Source: JBMYXZ01 sp049608925 (GTDB lineage: Bacteria > Pseudomonadota > Alphaproteobacteria > JAGOMX01). Taken from it: a stretch of 9,431 bases of DNA. Positions 1 through 7,541 of the stretch are shown here, in pieces. Each line of letters begins with the position of its first letter. Positions within the stretch are counted from its first letter, which is position 1. Location: NCBI GenBank assembly GCA_049608925.1, contig JBMYXZ010000053.1, forward strand, positions 1-9,431, written 5' to 3'. A program made the position numbers and the translations under genes. The notes under the pieces are model-generated. The model had not been told where the DNA came from. It did no database searches and saw nothing but the letters and a program-made list of their open reading frames with translations.

Positions 1-13
1 TTCCCAGCTGAAT

Positions 14-832
14 TTAGTGTTTATATGCTGAAAGAAACTCGGCCATATGCTTATTAAAATCCTGTGGGTTTTCAAGGTTACAAATATGGCCTGCATCTGC
101 CAACATGGCTACTCTTGACTCCGGGGTTTTATCTGCCATTATTTTTGTCTCTTCGGGTGGGCGCGGCAAATCATCTTCCCCAACCACATACAATGTCGGG
201 ACAGAAATTTGTGGCAGCTGATCCAGAATATCCCGGCGATTGAAGATACCTTTTCCAATGCTGAATATACCAGGTATATTTTGTGGTGGTATATTGGAAA
301 GGTCTTGCTTGAAGGCCCCAACAATCGGCAGGTTAGCCGCCATCGTCTTAGGCGAAAAGAAGAATGGCGCAAACTTATCTATCATCATGCCATTAAAAAA
401 CTTCAGCTTAACCATCGTCTCAAACAAGGCGAGATACTCAGCACGACTTTCATTGGGCTCGGCACCAACGTAGGATCCACAAACAACCAGTCCTTTGAAC
501 AAATCTGGGCGCTTGAGGCCAAGATGTAACGCAATCATGCCACCCACAGATAGGCCAACAAATATGCAGGACTTTATGCCGAGGGCTTCGATAAAGGCTG
601 CATAATCTTTGGCTAGTTGCTCGAGAGTATATTCATCGCTATCTATGGTATCAGAGCTGCCATGGTTCCACATATCAACAGCAATACAGCGATAGTTTTT
701 CGAAAATTCTGCCACTTGTGGATCCCACTGTCGGTGCGACCATAAAAATGAATGGGCAAAGATAACAGGAAGGCCTTCTCCCTGGTCGGTATAGGTCATC
801 TTTTTGCCGTTAATTTCAACGTGCTTCATCAT
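14..832 (-). CDS. alpha/beta hydrolase, cytosolic
   Basis: A 272-residue alpha/beta hydrolase with no signal peptide or membrane segment, so probably cytosolic. The catalytic triad can be placed: nucleophile Ser95 in the elbow GLSVGG (93-98), acid Asp221 in GEDD (218-221), and His249 in AGH. An oxyanion-side motif, HSFLW, lies near residue 27. The overall pattern (elbow near 95, variable cap about 125-200, Asp after a strand ending VVGEDD) resembles the 3-oxoadipate enol-lactonase/haloperoxidase-type subgroup, but the substrate cannot be told from sequence and no aromatic-degradation genes lie nearby. Two ATG codons stand in tandem at the start. AAGGTA, read on the minus strand (841-846), lies 8 bases before the first one, which supports that start. 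The stop codon is 13 bases from the window edge. It is transcribed divergently from another hydrolase gene. Family assignment is secure; specific function is unknown. Confidence 0.9.
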   Translation of the reverse strand: MMKHVEINGKKMTYTDQGEGLPVIFAHSFLWSHRQWDPQVAEFSKNYRCIAVDMWNHGSSDTIDSDEYTLEQLAKDYAAFIEALGIKSCIFVGLSVGGMIALHLGLKRPDLFKGLVVCGSYVGAEPNESRAEYLALFETMVKLKFFNGMMIDKFAPFFFSPKTMAANLPIVGAFKQDLSNIPPQNIPGIFSIGKGIFNRRDILDQLPQISVPTLYVVGEDDLPRPPEETKIMADKTPESRVAMLADAGHICNLENPQDFNKHMAEFLSAYKH

Positions 833-900
833 ATTTGTACTACCTTCTTGATATTTATCATGCTAGTTTCAGGTGATAATTTAATAGCGAGGTGAAATCA
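833..900. promoter_or_regulatory. shared divergent promoter region with an inverted repeat
   Basis: These 68 bases separate two divergently transcribed hydrolase genes, so both promoters and any operator must lie here or extend into the coding ends. A 6-base inverted repeat, TTATCA (855-860) and TGATAA (874-879), is separated by 13 bases and could be an operator half-site pair. GATAAT (875-880) is a possible plus-strand -10 box, but no convincing -35 hexamer sits 16-18 bases upstream of it. The region is AT-rich, so the repeat could be chance. Confidence 0.3.
889..894 (+). promoter_or_regulatory. ribosome binding site choosing the ATG at 901
   Basis: GAGGTG lies 6 bases before the ATG at 901, a good Shine-Dalgarno position. 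The alternative GTG start at 892 falls inside this motif and would have no ribosome binding site of its own. The ATG also gives a cleaner signal peptide (Met-Lys-Lys). Confidence 0.6.
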
Positions 901-1848
901 ATGAAAAAATTTATCATAAATTTTATAGTTTTGGTGGCTTTTGCATCTCAATCCATTGCTGCTGAGATCATTGACGTTAAAGGTTTGAAGTTTTGGACTG
1001 ATACTTTTGGAGATCGAGCAAACCCCGCAATCCTACTTATTATGGGTGGCGGAGGCCAAGGTATTATGTGGAACGAGCGCTTCTGCAATGGTTTGGCCGA
1101 AAAAGGATACTTTGTCATTCGTTTCGATAACCGTGACACAGGCGAATCATCCGCAATAGATTATGCCAAAAATCCATATTCTCTGCGCGAATTGGCCGAA
1201 GATTGTGTCGGCATTCTAGCGCACTACAACAAATACGATGGCCACATTGTAGGTGTTTCTATGGGTGGGGCTATTGCCCAGATTATGGCGCATCAGTTCC
1301 CGCAGCATATTAAAACGTTGACCTTGATATCTACCAGTTATGATTTTCGCACGTTTGATGATGCTCTTGCTGGCAGAGATATTCCCACAGAAGGCCGATT
1401 GTCGCCTCCCACACAAGACTATGTCAAAGCCGTTACCAGCGTAATTGATCGATCCAATGAGGACGTTGACCACTTGGTCGATGCATGGCAGCTGGTAAAT
1501 GGATCAAAGGTTGCTTTCGATCGTGAAGAGACGCGTCAGCTGGTCATTCTTTCAGAAAGCCGCAAGGGTAATCCCGAGGCAACAATGAACCAGATGAAAG
1601 CTATTGCGGCCTCTAACGAGGCAGGGCACTTGGATCAACCCGAAGACATTTCTGTTCCAACCTTGGTTATCCATGGTACGGAAGACCCGATTTTCCCGTT
1701 GGACCATGGCAAGGCATTAGCCCAAAAAATTCAAGGCTCTAAGTTACATGTTATGAACTTGATGGGGCATACTTTTGGACGATCGTTCGAGCCTAGAATT
1801 GTGGCTGCTATCACAGATTTCATTGATAGGGTTGCAGCAGAAGGCTAA
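901..1848 (+). CDS. exported alpha/beta hydrolase, RdmC-like
   Basis: A 315-residue alpha/beta hydrolase beginning with a typical Sec signal peptide: a Lys-Lys N-terminus, a hydrophobic core at about residues 4-15, and a cleavage region SIAA at 18-21. The mature enzyme is therefore expected in the periplasm or outside the cell. The triad is complete: Ser120 in GVSMGG (118-123), Asp262 in GTED, and His290 in MGH. A glycine-rich oxyanion segment (MGGGG, 48-52) and the motif RFDNRDTG (74-81) are shared with the aclacinomycin methylesterase RdmC-like group, most of which have unknown substrates. An in-frame GTG at 892 would add three residues; the ribosome binding site favours the ATG. It is divergent from a cytosolic hydrolase and lies 42 bases upstream of pntAA on the same strand. 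Hydrolase fold and export are well supported; an esterase or lipase-like role is inference. Confidence 0.9.
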   Translation: MKKFIINFIVLVAFASQSIAAEIIDVKGLKFWTDTFGDRANPAILLIMGGGGQGIMWNERFCNGLAEKGYFVIRFDNRDTGESSAIDYAKNPYSLRELAEDCVGILAHYNKYDGHIVGVSMGGAIAQIMAHQFPQHIKTLTLISTSYDFRTFDDALAGRDIPTEGRLSPPTQDYVKAVTSVIDRSNEDVDHLVDAWQLVNGSKVAFDREETRQLVILSESRKGNPEATMNQMKAIAASNEAGHLDQPEDISVPTLVIHGTEDPIFPLDHGKALAQKIQGSKLHVMNLMGHTFGRSFEPRIVAAITDFIDRVAAEG

Positions 1849-1860
1849 TCAGCTTATAAG
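1832..1860 (+). promoter_or_regulatory. possible sigma70-like promoter for the pnt operon
   Basis: TTGCAG (1832-1837) and TATAAG (1855-1860) are separated by 17 bases. The -10 box matches the consensus at 5 of 6 positions; the -35 box keeps only the TTG. The site overlaps the end of the preceding hydrolase gene and would start transcription about 25 bases before pntAA. It would let pnt be expressed apart from the hydrolase, but read-through is also possible. Confidence 0.35.
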
Positions 1861-1890
1861 AGGATCATTAATAGTAAGGATGATTGACAC

Positions 1891-3003
1891 ATGCGTGTAG
1901 CAGTTTTGAAAGAACGCCGCAAAGGCGAAGCAAGAGTTGCAGCGACACCCGATACTATCAAAAAGATGATAGATATGGGGATGACCGTTGCCGTTGAAAA
2001 AGGGGCAGGGGAAGGATCCAGCATCACGGATGCTGCCTATAAAGATGCCGGTGCCACCATTGCTGCAAAAGCAGATACCGCCTTAAAAGGCGCTGACGTT
2101 GTTCTGAAAGTTCGCCGCCCGATGACTGAAAAGGAAGCGGGTGTGGAGGAGCTTGAAAACCTTCCAGATGGGTGCGCTTTGATCAGCATTCTGGATATCT
2201 TGACGAAGACAGAGCAGGCAAAGACTTTTGCGAAAAAGAAGGTTAATGCATTTGCTCTAGAGATGGTGCCGCGCATTACCCGTGCACAGAACATGGACGT
2301 GCTGTCTTCCCAGTCAAACTTGGCTGGATATCGTGCAGTTATTGATGCGTCGCATGAAATTAGCACAGCTTTTCCAATGATGATGACCGCCGCAGGTACT
2401 GTTCCTCCCGTTAAGACGTTGATCTTGGGGGCAGGCGTTGCTGGCTTGCAAGCCATTGCAACAGCGCGTCGTTTGGGATCTATTGTGCATGCTTTTGATG
2501 TGCGTAAGGCTGCAAAAGAACAAGTGGAAAGCTTGGGCGCCAGCTTCGTTGAAGTGGAAGACGATGCAGATGCGGAAACTGAAGGCGGCTATGCCAAGGA
2601 AATGTCAGAAGACTACAAAAAGCGCCAGGCGGCAAAGATTGAAGAATCCGTGGCCAAAAGCAATGTAGTCATCACGACAGCTTTGATCCCAGGTAAGCCT
2701 GCACCAAAGCTGATTACCGCTGCTATGGTTGAGAAGATGAAGCATGGGTCTGTCATTGTTGATATGGCGACATCGGCAGGTGGTAACGTTGAAGGCAGTG
2801 AAGTAGATAAGATTGTAACCACCAAAAACGGTGTTAAGATTATCGGTTACGCAAACATTCCTAGCCGTATCAGCGGGAATGCCAGTGCGCTTTATGCTAA
2901 AAATATTTTGAACTTCCTGACGTTGCTATACGACAAGGAAGCAAAAGCAATTAATGTGAACATGGAAGATGAAATTATTGCTTCCACCTTGGTGAAGGAG
3001 TAA
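1891..3003 (+). CDS. pntAA: NAD(P) transhydrogenase subunit alpha part 1 (domain I)
   Basis: This is the soluble NAD(H)-binding domain I of proton-translocating transhydrogenase, which passes hydride between NADH and NADP+ while protons cross the inner membrane. At 370 residues it is full length for the separate alpha-1 subunit of alphaproteobacteria such as Rhodospirillum rubrum; in E. coli it is fused to the membrane part. Visible marks are the N-terminal block MRVAVLKERRKGEARVA, the conserved RAQ loop and surrounding segment (PRITRAQNMDVLSSQSNLAG, about 127-146), the nucleotide-binding GAGVAG (180-185) with acidic Asp203 ending the next strand, and the mobile-loop region near 236-253. AAGGA (1876-1880) lies 10 bases before the ATG. 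The next gene starts three bases after the stop, so the two are co-transcribed. Alanine dehydrogenase is related, but the following two genes settle the identity. Confidence 0.97.
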   Translation: MRVAVLKERRKGEARVAATPDTIKKMIDMGMTVAVEKGAGEGSSITDAAYKDAGATIAAKADTALKGADVVLKVRRPMTEKEAGVEELENLPDGCALISILDILTKTEQAKTFAKKKVNAFALEMVPRITRAQNMDVLSSQSNLAGYRAVIDASHEISTAFPMMMTAAGTVPPVKTLILGAGVAGLQAIATARRLGSIVHAFDVRKAAKEQVESLGASFVEVEDDADAETEGGYAKEMSEDYKKRQAAKIEESVAKSNVVITTALIPGKPAPKLITAAMVEKMKHGSVIVDMATSAGGNVEGSEVDKIVTTKNGVKIIGYANIPSRISGNASALYAKNILNFLTLLYDKEAKAINVNMEDEIIASTLVKE

Positions 3004-3006
3004 AAA

Positions 3007-3429
3007 ATGAGCGCAGATCATTTACTTGAAGAAGCAAAAGAGCTAGCCCGTCAAGGGACAGAGCTGGCTTCGACTGCCAAGAGCTTGCAGGAAAGTGCCG
3101 AGCAACTGGCGATTAACTTAAGCACAGGTGCGGGTGTGGAGATGTCTCCCTTTTTAATGGGTCTGACGGTCTTTGTGTTGGCGTGTTTCGTTGGATATTA
3201 TGTGGTTTGGAAAGTTACACCTGCATTACATTCACCCTTAATGGCGGTAACCAATGCGATCTCAAGCGTAATTATCGTGGGCGCTTTGATCGCTTGTGGA
3301 TTGCCTGAATATGGATATTCAAAAATCTTTGGCTTTGTGGGGGTATTGTTGGCATCCATTAATATTTTTGGTGGATTCACCATTACACAACGCATGTTAA
3401 AAATGTTTAAGAAGAAAGGGGAAGCATAA
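3007..3429 (+). CDS. pntAB: NAD(P) transhydrogenase subunit alpha part 2 (membrane)
   Basis: A small 140-residue membrane subunit that supplies part of the proton channel (domain II) of transhydrogenase. Three hydrophobic helices are visible at about residues 48-70, 78-99 and 107-125. They are preceded by a polar, Glu/Ala/Leu-rich stretch of about 45 residues that is probably helical and faces the cytoplasm or links to domain I. The C-terminus is lysine-rich. The strong ribosome binding site AAGGAG (2995-3000) lies inside the end of pntAA, 6 bases before the ATG. The stop codon shares one base with the first ATG of pntB, which suggests translational coupling and matched subunit amounts. Length and position match the alphaproteobacterial three-gene form. 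Confidence 0.95.
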   Translation: MSADHLLEEAKELARQGTELASTAKSLQESAEQLAINLSTGAGVEMSPFLMGLTVFVLACFVGYYVVWKVTPALHSPLMAVTNAISSVIIVGALIACGLPEYGYSKIFGFVGVLLASINIFGGFTITQRMLKMFKKKGEA

Positions 3430-4832
3430 TGATGACCCCAGATATTACAGCTTTGGCCTATTTGATCGCATCAGTGTGCTTTATCATGGCCCTGAAGGGT
3501 TTGTCTTCTGCTGAGACATCTCGTAACGGCAATACCTTTGGTATCGTTGGTATGGTTATTGCGATTGTCACAACCATTCTAACGCCGCAAGTAGAAGCCT
3601 ATGGCCTGATACTGCTGGCAGTTGCTATTGGTGGTGTCATTGGTGTTGCTATCGCAAAGAAGATCGAAATGACGGCATTACCACAATTGGTTGCAGCCTT
3701 TCACAGCTTGGTGGGATTGGCAGCTGTCTTTGTTGCTGGTGCGGCGTTATTCCAACCGGATACTTTTGGCATTGGCTTTGTAGGCGATATTCATACCAGC
3801 AGCTTGATTGAAATGGCATTGGGTGCGGCTATCGGTGCGATTACCTTTACTGGGTCGATTGTTGCTTTTGCGAAGCTTCAAGGTCTGGTCAGCGGTAAGC
3901 CTTTGTCGTTTCCATTCCAGCATCACCTGAATGCCGGCATGGGAATCGCCATTGTTCTGCTGATTGTAGCATTTACACTTAGCGAATCTCATACTCTGTT
4001 TTGGGCGATTGTGGGAATATCCTTTGCTCTTGGATTTATGCTGATCCTGCCTATTGGTGGCGCGGATATGCCGGTGATTGTCTCAATGTTAAACTCGTAT
4101 TCAGGTTGGGCAGCTGCAGGTATTGGTTTTACCTTGGCCAACAACCTATTGATCATCGTGGGAGCTCTCGTTGGTGCGTCCGGTGCGATCCTTAGTTACA
4201 TCATGTGTAAGGGGATGAACCGCTCTATCTTTAACGTTGTACTGGGTGGCTTTGGCAGTGGTGCAACAGCCGGTACTGGCGGTGGCACCTCAGCCGCAGA
4301 CGATCGTCCTGTCAAATCAGGTAGCGCCGAAGATGCGGCCTTTATCATGCAGAACTCTCGATCTGTCATTATTGTACCTGGATATGGTATGGCAGTGGCA
4401 CACGCTCAGCATGCGTTGCGAGAAATGGCAGACCTGCTGAAGCGTGAAGGGGTGTCGGTCAAATATGCTATTCATCCAGTTGCGGGTCGTATGCCTGGGC
4501 ACATGAACGTGCTATTGGCAGAAGCCAACGTCCCCTATGATGAAGTGTTCGAGCTCGAGGACATCAATAACGACTTTGCCAGTGCGGATGTAGCCTTTGT
4601 CATTGGTGCTAACGATGTTACCAACCCGTCAGCCAAGACTGACCCAACAAGCCCGATATATGGCATGCCTATCTTGGATGTTATCAATGCAAAGACAGTT
4701 TTGTTTGTTAAGCGTTCGATGTCTCCTGGATATGCGGGCGTTGATAACGAGCTGTTCTTTAATGACAACACCTTAATGCTGTTTGATGATGCTAAAAAGA
4801 TGTGTGAAAACATCGTCAAAAGCATGGGGTAA
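3429..4832 (+). CDS. pntB: NAD(P) transhydrogenase subunit beta
   Basis: The 467-residue beta subunit combines a hydrophobic membrane half (about residues 5-270, several helices) with the NADP(H)-binding domain III (about 290-467). His92 in FHSLVG and Asn222 in MLNSYSGWAAA correspond to the E. coli residues His91 and Asn222 implicated in proton movement. Domain III shows the GYGMAVA nucleotide loop (318-324), the segment HPVAGRMPGHMNVLLAEANV (349-368), and GANDVTNP (393-400), all typical of PntB. A glycine/alanine-rich linker (273-290) joins the halves. Two ATG codons stand at 3429 and 3432. The first overlaps the pntAB stop by one base, and AGGGGA (3417-3422) serves either. No truncation or frameshift is visible. 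With the two alpha parts it forms a complete enzyme that makes NADPH at the expense of the proton gradient. Confidence 0.97.
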   Translation: MMTPDITALAYLIASVCFIMALKGLSSAETSRNGNTFGIVGMVIAIVTTILTPQVEAYGLILLAVAIGGVIGVAIAKKIEMTALPQLVAAFHSLVGLAAVFVAGAALFQPDTFGIGFVGDIHTSSLIEMALGAAIGAITFTGSIVAFAKLQGLVSGKPLSFPFQHHLNAGMGIAIVLLIVAFTLSESHTLFWAIVGISFALGFMLILPIGGADMPVIVSMLNSYSGWAAAGIGFTLANNLLIIVGALVGASGAILSYIMCKGMNRSIFNVVLGGFGSGATAGTGGGTSAADDRPVKSGSAEDAAFIMQNSRSVIIVPGYGMAVAHAQHALREMADLLKREGVSVKYAIHPVAGRMPGHMNVLLAEANVPYDEVFELEDINNDFASADVAFVIGANDVTNPSAKTDPTSPIYGMPILDVINAKTVLFVKRSMSPGYAGVDNELFFNDNTLMLFDDAKKMCENIVKSMG

Positions 4833-4843
4833 TCCTGGATTTT

Positions 4844-4885
4844 ATGACTTATGGTGCGTGGAAATCTCCATGCTCCATAAGTCAT
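4844..4885 (+). repeat. 19-bp imperfect stem-loop between pntB and lgt
   Basis: Positions 4844-4862 pair with 4867-4885: 17 Watson-Crick pairs, one G-U pair and one T-T mismatch around a 4-base loop (AATC). A second, outer pairing of GATTTTAT (4838-4845) with ATAAAATC (4896-4903) is possible across an offset of about ten bases on the right side, so the two pairings compete at the base of the stem. The structure follows the pntB stop by 11 bases, where a transcript end or mRNA-stabilising hairpin would be expected. No T-tract follows the right arm, so it is not a canonical Rho-independent terminator. It could be an RNA 3'-end stabiliser, a remnant of a small inverted-repeat element, or an operator, since its right end abuts the -35 box of the next promoter. 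Confidence 0.7.
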
Positions 4886-4913
4886 TGACAGACATATAAA
4901 ATCATTAGACAAT
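4885..4913 (+). promoter_or_regulatory. sigma70-like promoter for the lgt gene cluster
   Basis: TTGACA (4885-4890) matches the -35 consensus exactly. After 17 bases comes GACAAT (4908-4913), 4 of 6 to the -10 consensus. Transcription would begin near 4920, leaving a leader of about 35 bases with AAGGAA (4939-4944) 11 bases before the lgt ATG. The -35 box begins on the last base of the stem-loop's right arm. Confidence 0.55.
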
Positions 4914-4955
4914 GAGCATAGAATATGGCTTTCAATTCAAGGAATACAACTACTT

Positions 4956-5771
4956 ATGAATGCTATTGTCTTCCCAAATATTGACCCCGTAGCAATCAGC
5001 TTGGGCTTTATCGATATCCACTGGTATGGCATCGCCTATGTTTGCGGCATATTATTGGGGTGGATGTACGCCCGTCACTTGGTAAAGCGCTATGGCGCTG
5101 GCATCAGCCTACAAGCTCTTGATGACTATATCGTATGGGTTGCAGTCGGTATTATCGCCGGCGGCAGATTAGGGTACGTGCTGTTTTATCACCTTGATAT
5201 GTACCTGGCAAAGCCGTGGGAGATCTTCTACGTCTGGGAAGGCGGCATGGCTTTCCACGGAGGTTTGATCGGTGTTATTACGGCAACTTTCCTATTTGCA
5301 TTCCGCCGCGGGCTACCCGTTTTGGCTTTGGGAGACATCATTTCCTGCGTAACTCCAATCGGGCTGCTGTTCGGGCGCGTTGCCAACTTCGTCAACGCAG
5401 AACTGTATGGTCGGGTGACAGATGTGCCCTGGGGAATCATTTTCCCGGGAGGCGGACCAGAACCCAGGCATCCCAGTCAGCTTTATGAAGCCTTCGGAGA
5501 AGGCCTACTGCTGTTTGCTATACTGTGGGGAGTCGAGCACTTTACAAAAATACGCCAACAACGCCCGGGTATAATGATTGCCTTGTTCCTGATAGGCTAT
5601 GGATTGGCTCGGTCGGTGGCAGAGCTATACCGCCAACCAGATGCACATATTGGCTATCTGATGGGTGGCACAACCATGGGACAATTGTTGTCGACGCCGG
5701 TTGTCTTCATTGGCCTGTTATTGGCATGGCATGTGCTTAGCCAAAAAAGAAAATTGAATGGCAGCTCTTAA
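4956..5771 (+). CDS. lgt: prolipoprotein diacylglyceryl transferase
   Basis: Lgt is an inner-membrane enzyme that moves diacylglycerol from phosphatidylglycerol to the lipobox cysteine of prolipoproteins, the first step of lipoprotein maturation. The 271-residue protein is polytopic (about seven hydrophobic segments) and of normal length. Family motifs are present: HWYGIAY (22-28), GGRLGYVLFYH (69-79), GGMAFHGG (96-103) with His101 matching E. coli His103, the Lgt signature GRVANFVNAELYGR (140-153) with Arg141 matching E. coli Arg143, RHPSQLYEA (171-179), and GLARSVAELYRQPD (216-229). The gene follows its own promoter candidate and starts a run of six close genes. Its last 14 bases overlap the next gene in another frame, which suggests translational coupling. 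Confidence 0.97.
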   Translation: MNAIVFPNIDPVAISLGFIDIHWYGIAYVCGILLGWMYARHLVKRYGAGISLQALDDYIVWVAVGIIAGGRLGYVLFYHLDMYLAKPWEIFYVWEGGMAFHGGLIGVITATFLFAFRRGLPVLALGDIISCVTPIGLLFGRVANFVNAELYGRVTDVPWGIIFPGGGPEPRHPSQLYEAFGEGLLLFAILWGVEHFTKIRQQRPGIMIALFLIGYGLARSVAELYRQPDAHIGYLMGGTTMGQLLSTPVVFIGLLLAWHVLSQKRKLNGSS

Positions 5772-6798
5772 AGACATTCTTATTGAGCAAATCCAGCGCG
5801 AGGGTCCTATATCTGTTGAGCAGTACATGCGGCAATGCCTGTATCACCCAGAATATGGATACTATAAAGCGCGTAATCCTCTAGGGGCCGCAGGGGACTT
5901 CACCACTGCACCAGAAATATCCCAAATGTTTGGCGAGATGATCAGCATCTGGCTACAGGATTTGTGGGGGCGTGCAGGCGCGCCAGACAGCTTCAGCCTG
6001 ATTGAAATTGGCCCAGGGCAGGGGACTTTAATGCATGATATTTTGCGTGTGGCCTCAAAAGACTTTATGGCTGCAGCTGATATCCATTTAGTCGATGTAA
6101 ACCCTGTGTTAATTGCCGCTCAGCGTGAAAAGCTGTCTCACTATAACATCACTTGGCATGAGGATGTTAAATCCGCATTGCAGGATAAAACCACTTTCGT
6201 AGTGTGTAACGAGCTGTTTGACGCGCTGCCGATTCAACAATACATAAATCAAAATGGCGCGTGGACAGAAAGGTTGATAGAAGTCCAAAACAACCAGCTA
6301 TGTTTTCAGTCTGACGCATCTGAAATTCGAGAAGAATGCGCTGATGCGATTCAGCTGATGCAGTCTCTTTCCGATCACTTGGCCGAACACAGCGGTGCAG
6401 GATTATTTATTGATTACGGATATTGTGCAAATGAAACGGGCGATACCTTTCAAGCGCTGAAAGATCATCGTTTTCAAGATGTTTTACAAGATCCCGGGAA
6501 TTGTGATTTGACGGCGCACGTAAACTTCGGAGCTCTAAAAAAACAAGCGAAAACAAGTGGATGCGTTGAATTTGGCCTCACGACGCAAAGAAATTTTTTA
6601 ATTGAGTTGGGTATTGAGACAAGAGCTGATATGCTAAGCATGAAGGCTAATAGTGCCCAGGCATCAGACATTAAGTCAGCCCTAAAGCGCTTGATTAACG
6701 TGTCTGAAATGGGAGAGTTATTTAAAGTATTGGCGGTGACGTCACCGGATCTGCCGATACCAAGTGGATTTGCTAGATGTATACCGCAAAATCGATGA
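5758..6798 (+). CDS. class I SAM methyltransferase, NDUFAF7/MidA family
   Basis: A 346-residue member of the COG1565/NDUFAF7 (MidA) family of Rossmann-fold SAM-dependent methyltransferases. In mitochondria NDUFAF7 dimethylates an arginine of the complex I subunit NDUFS2 and is needed for complex I assembly; a similar role on bacterial NADH dehydrogenase is plausible but inferred. Visible marks are PLGAAGDFTTAPEISQMFGE (41-60), the SAM-binding motif LIEIGPGQGTL (81-91), the acidic VDVNP (112-116), NELFDALPIQQ (151-161), GLFIDYGY (215-222) and CDLTAHVNF (249-257), in the usual order and spacing. The ATG lies within the end of lgt (14-base overlap). The C-terminal 22 bases overlap pgeF. The lgt, MidA-like, pgeF order is familiar in alphaproteobacteria. 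The protein is predicted to be soluble. Confidence 0.92.
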   Translation: MAALKDILIEQIQREGPISVEQYMRQCLYHPEYGYYKARNPLGAAGDFTTAPEISQMFGEMISIWLQDLWGRAGAPDSFSLIEIGPGQGTLMHDILRVASKDFMAAADIHLVDVNPVLIAAQREKLSHYNITWHEDVKSALQDKTTFVVCNELFDALPIQQYINQNGAWTERLIEVQNNQLCFQSDASEIREECADAIQLMQSLSDHLAEHSGAGLFIDYGYCANETGDTFQALKDHRFQDVLQDPGNCDLTAHVNFGALKKQAKTSGCVEFGLTTQRNFLIELGIETRADMLSMKANSAQASDIKSALKRLINVSEMGELFKVLAVTSPDLPIPSGFARCIPQNR

Positions 6799-7541
6799 GC
6801 GGCCTGAAACATGGCTTCTTGACCCGAAAAGGAGGAGAAAGCAAAGGTGTTTTCTCGTCCATGAATCTGGCCTTTAACAAAGGCGACTCTTTTGAAAATC
6901 TGCACAAGAATAGAGCGAATGCGCTGAAGGAGCTGGGAACACCTGGCCTGCCTTTGTTGCTTGTTCGCCAAGTGCATGGAACGAATATTGTGGTGGCTGA
7001 TGATCCTTGGGAGTTCGCGCCTCATCTGTTACCGCAAGCTGATGGCGTTATCACCAAAAATCCCGAATGCGTTTTAGGCGTTCTAACAGCCGACTGCATC
7101 CCCATTTTGATGGCTGACCGCGAGAATGGCATCATTGGAGCCTTCCATGCTGGATGGCGCGGTGCACTGGGGGGGATGGTTGAAAAAGCTGTTAAGAACA
7201 TGGAGGCACAAGGGGCAAACAAGTCAAATATTATTGCCGCCATGGGGCCATGTATCGAGCAGGATTCATATGAAGTGGGTTCAGAGGTCAAACAGCACTT
7301 TGTGAAGAACTCTGCTAGGAATGATAAGTTTTTCAAGCCCAGCTTTAAGCCTAAGCACCACCTGTTTGATATGGCTGGCATGGTCCATGACGCCCTTAGT
7401 CAGCAAGGCCTGAAATCTGTCGAGCGGATTGCGGAAAACACCTACACCAATGAGGATGAGTTCTTCAGCTGCAGACGCGCATTCCACAGACAAGAGCCAA
7501 CCTATGGCAATACTTTATCGGCGATCAGTTTACAAAAATGA
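6777..7541 (+). CDS. pgeF: PgeF/LACC1-family purine nucleoside phosphorylase (laccase domain)
   Basis: A 254-residue protein of the YfiH/PgeF family (formerly multicopper polyphenol oxidase laccase). Members have been shown to act on purine nucleosides (phosphorylase and adenosine deaminase activities), and the E. coli protein edits wrongly incorporated peptidoglycan precursors. The zinc-site residues are in place: His67 in RQVHGTN, Cys107 in LTADCIPIL, and His124 in AFHAGWRG. Other family blocks are HGFLTRKGG (12-20), MGPCI (156-160), and ENTYTNEDEFFSCRR (220-234). The ATG at 6777 has a weak AGTGGA (6763-6768) 8 bases upstream. An alternative ATG at 6795 would have no ribosome binding site. 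The gene overlaps its neighbours by 22 bases upstream and by ATGA (4 bases) downstream, so it is probably translated by coupling. Family is certain; which activity matters in this cell is not known. Confidence 0.94.
   Translation: MYTAKSMSGLKHGFLTRKGGESKGVFSSMNLAFNKGDSFENLHKNRANALKELGTPGLPLLLVRQVHGTNIVVADDPWEFAPHLLPQADGVITKNPECVLGVLTADCIPILMADRENGIIGAFHAGWRGALGGMVEKAVKNMEAQGANKSNIIAAMGPCIEQDSYEVGSEVKQHFVKNSARNDKFFKPSFKPKHHLFDMAGMVHDALSQQGLKSVERIAENTYTNEDEFFSCRRAFHRQEPTYGNTLSAISLQK

Noticed and set aside
892..900. GTG start for the exported hydrolase
   Set aside because: The GTG lies within the Shine-Dalgarno motif itself, and the ATG at 901 has correct spacing and a better signal peptide.
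2037..2456. 139-codon minus-strand open frame inside pntAA
   Set aside because: It is antisense to a fully conserved gene and has no family features.
3007..3140. Separate small gene in the polar N-terminal part of pntAB
   Set aside because: It is continuous in frame with the membrane part, and the total of 140 residues matches the usual PntAB length.
4844..4900. Rho-independent terminator after pntB
   Set aside because: The stem is long, but the bases after the right arm are TGACAGACAT, with no T-tract, so it was reported as a stem-loop only.
4535..4912. 125-codon minus-strand open frame from the intergenic hairpin into pntB
   Set aside because: Most of it is antisense to domain III of PntB; its N-terminus is simply the hairpin sequence translated.
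6474..7025. 183-codon minus-strand open frame across the MidA-like/pgeF junction
   Set aside because: It lies wholly opposite two genes with strong family motifs, shows no recognisable motif of its own, and is best explained as an antisense shadow.
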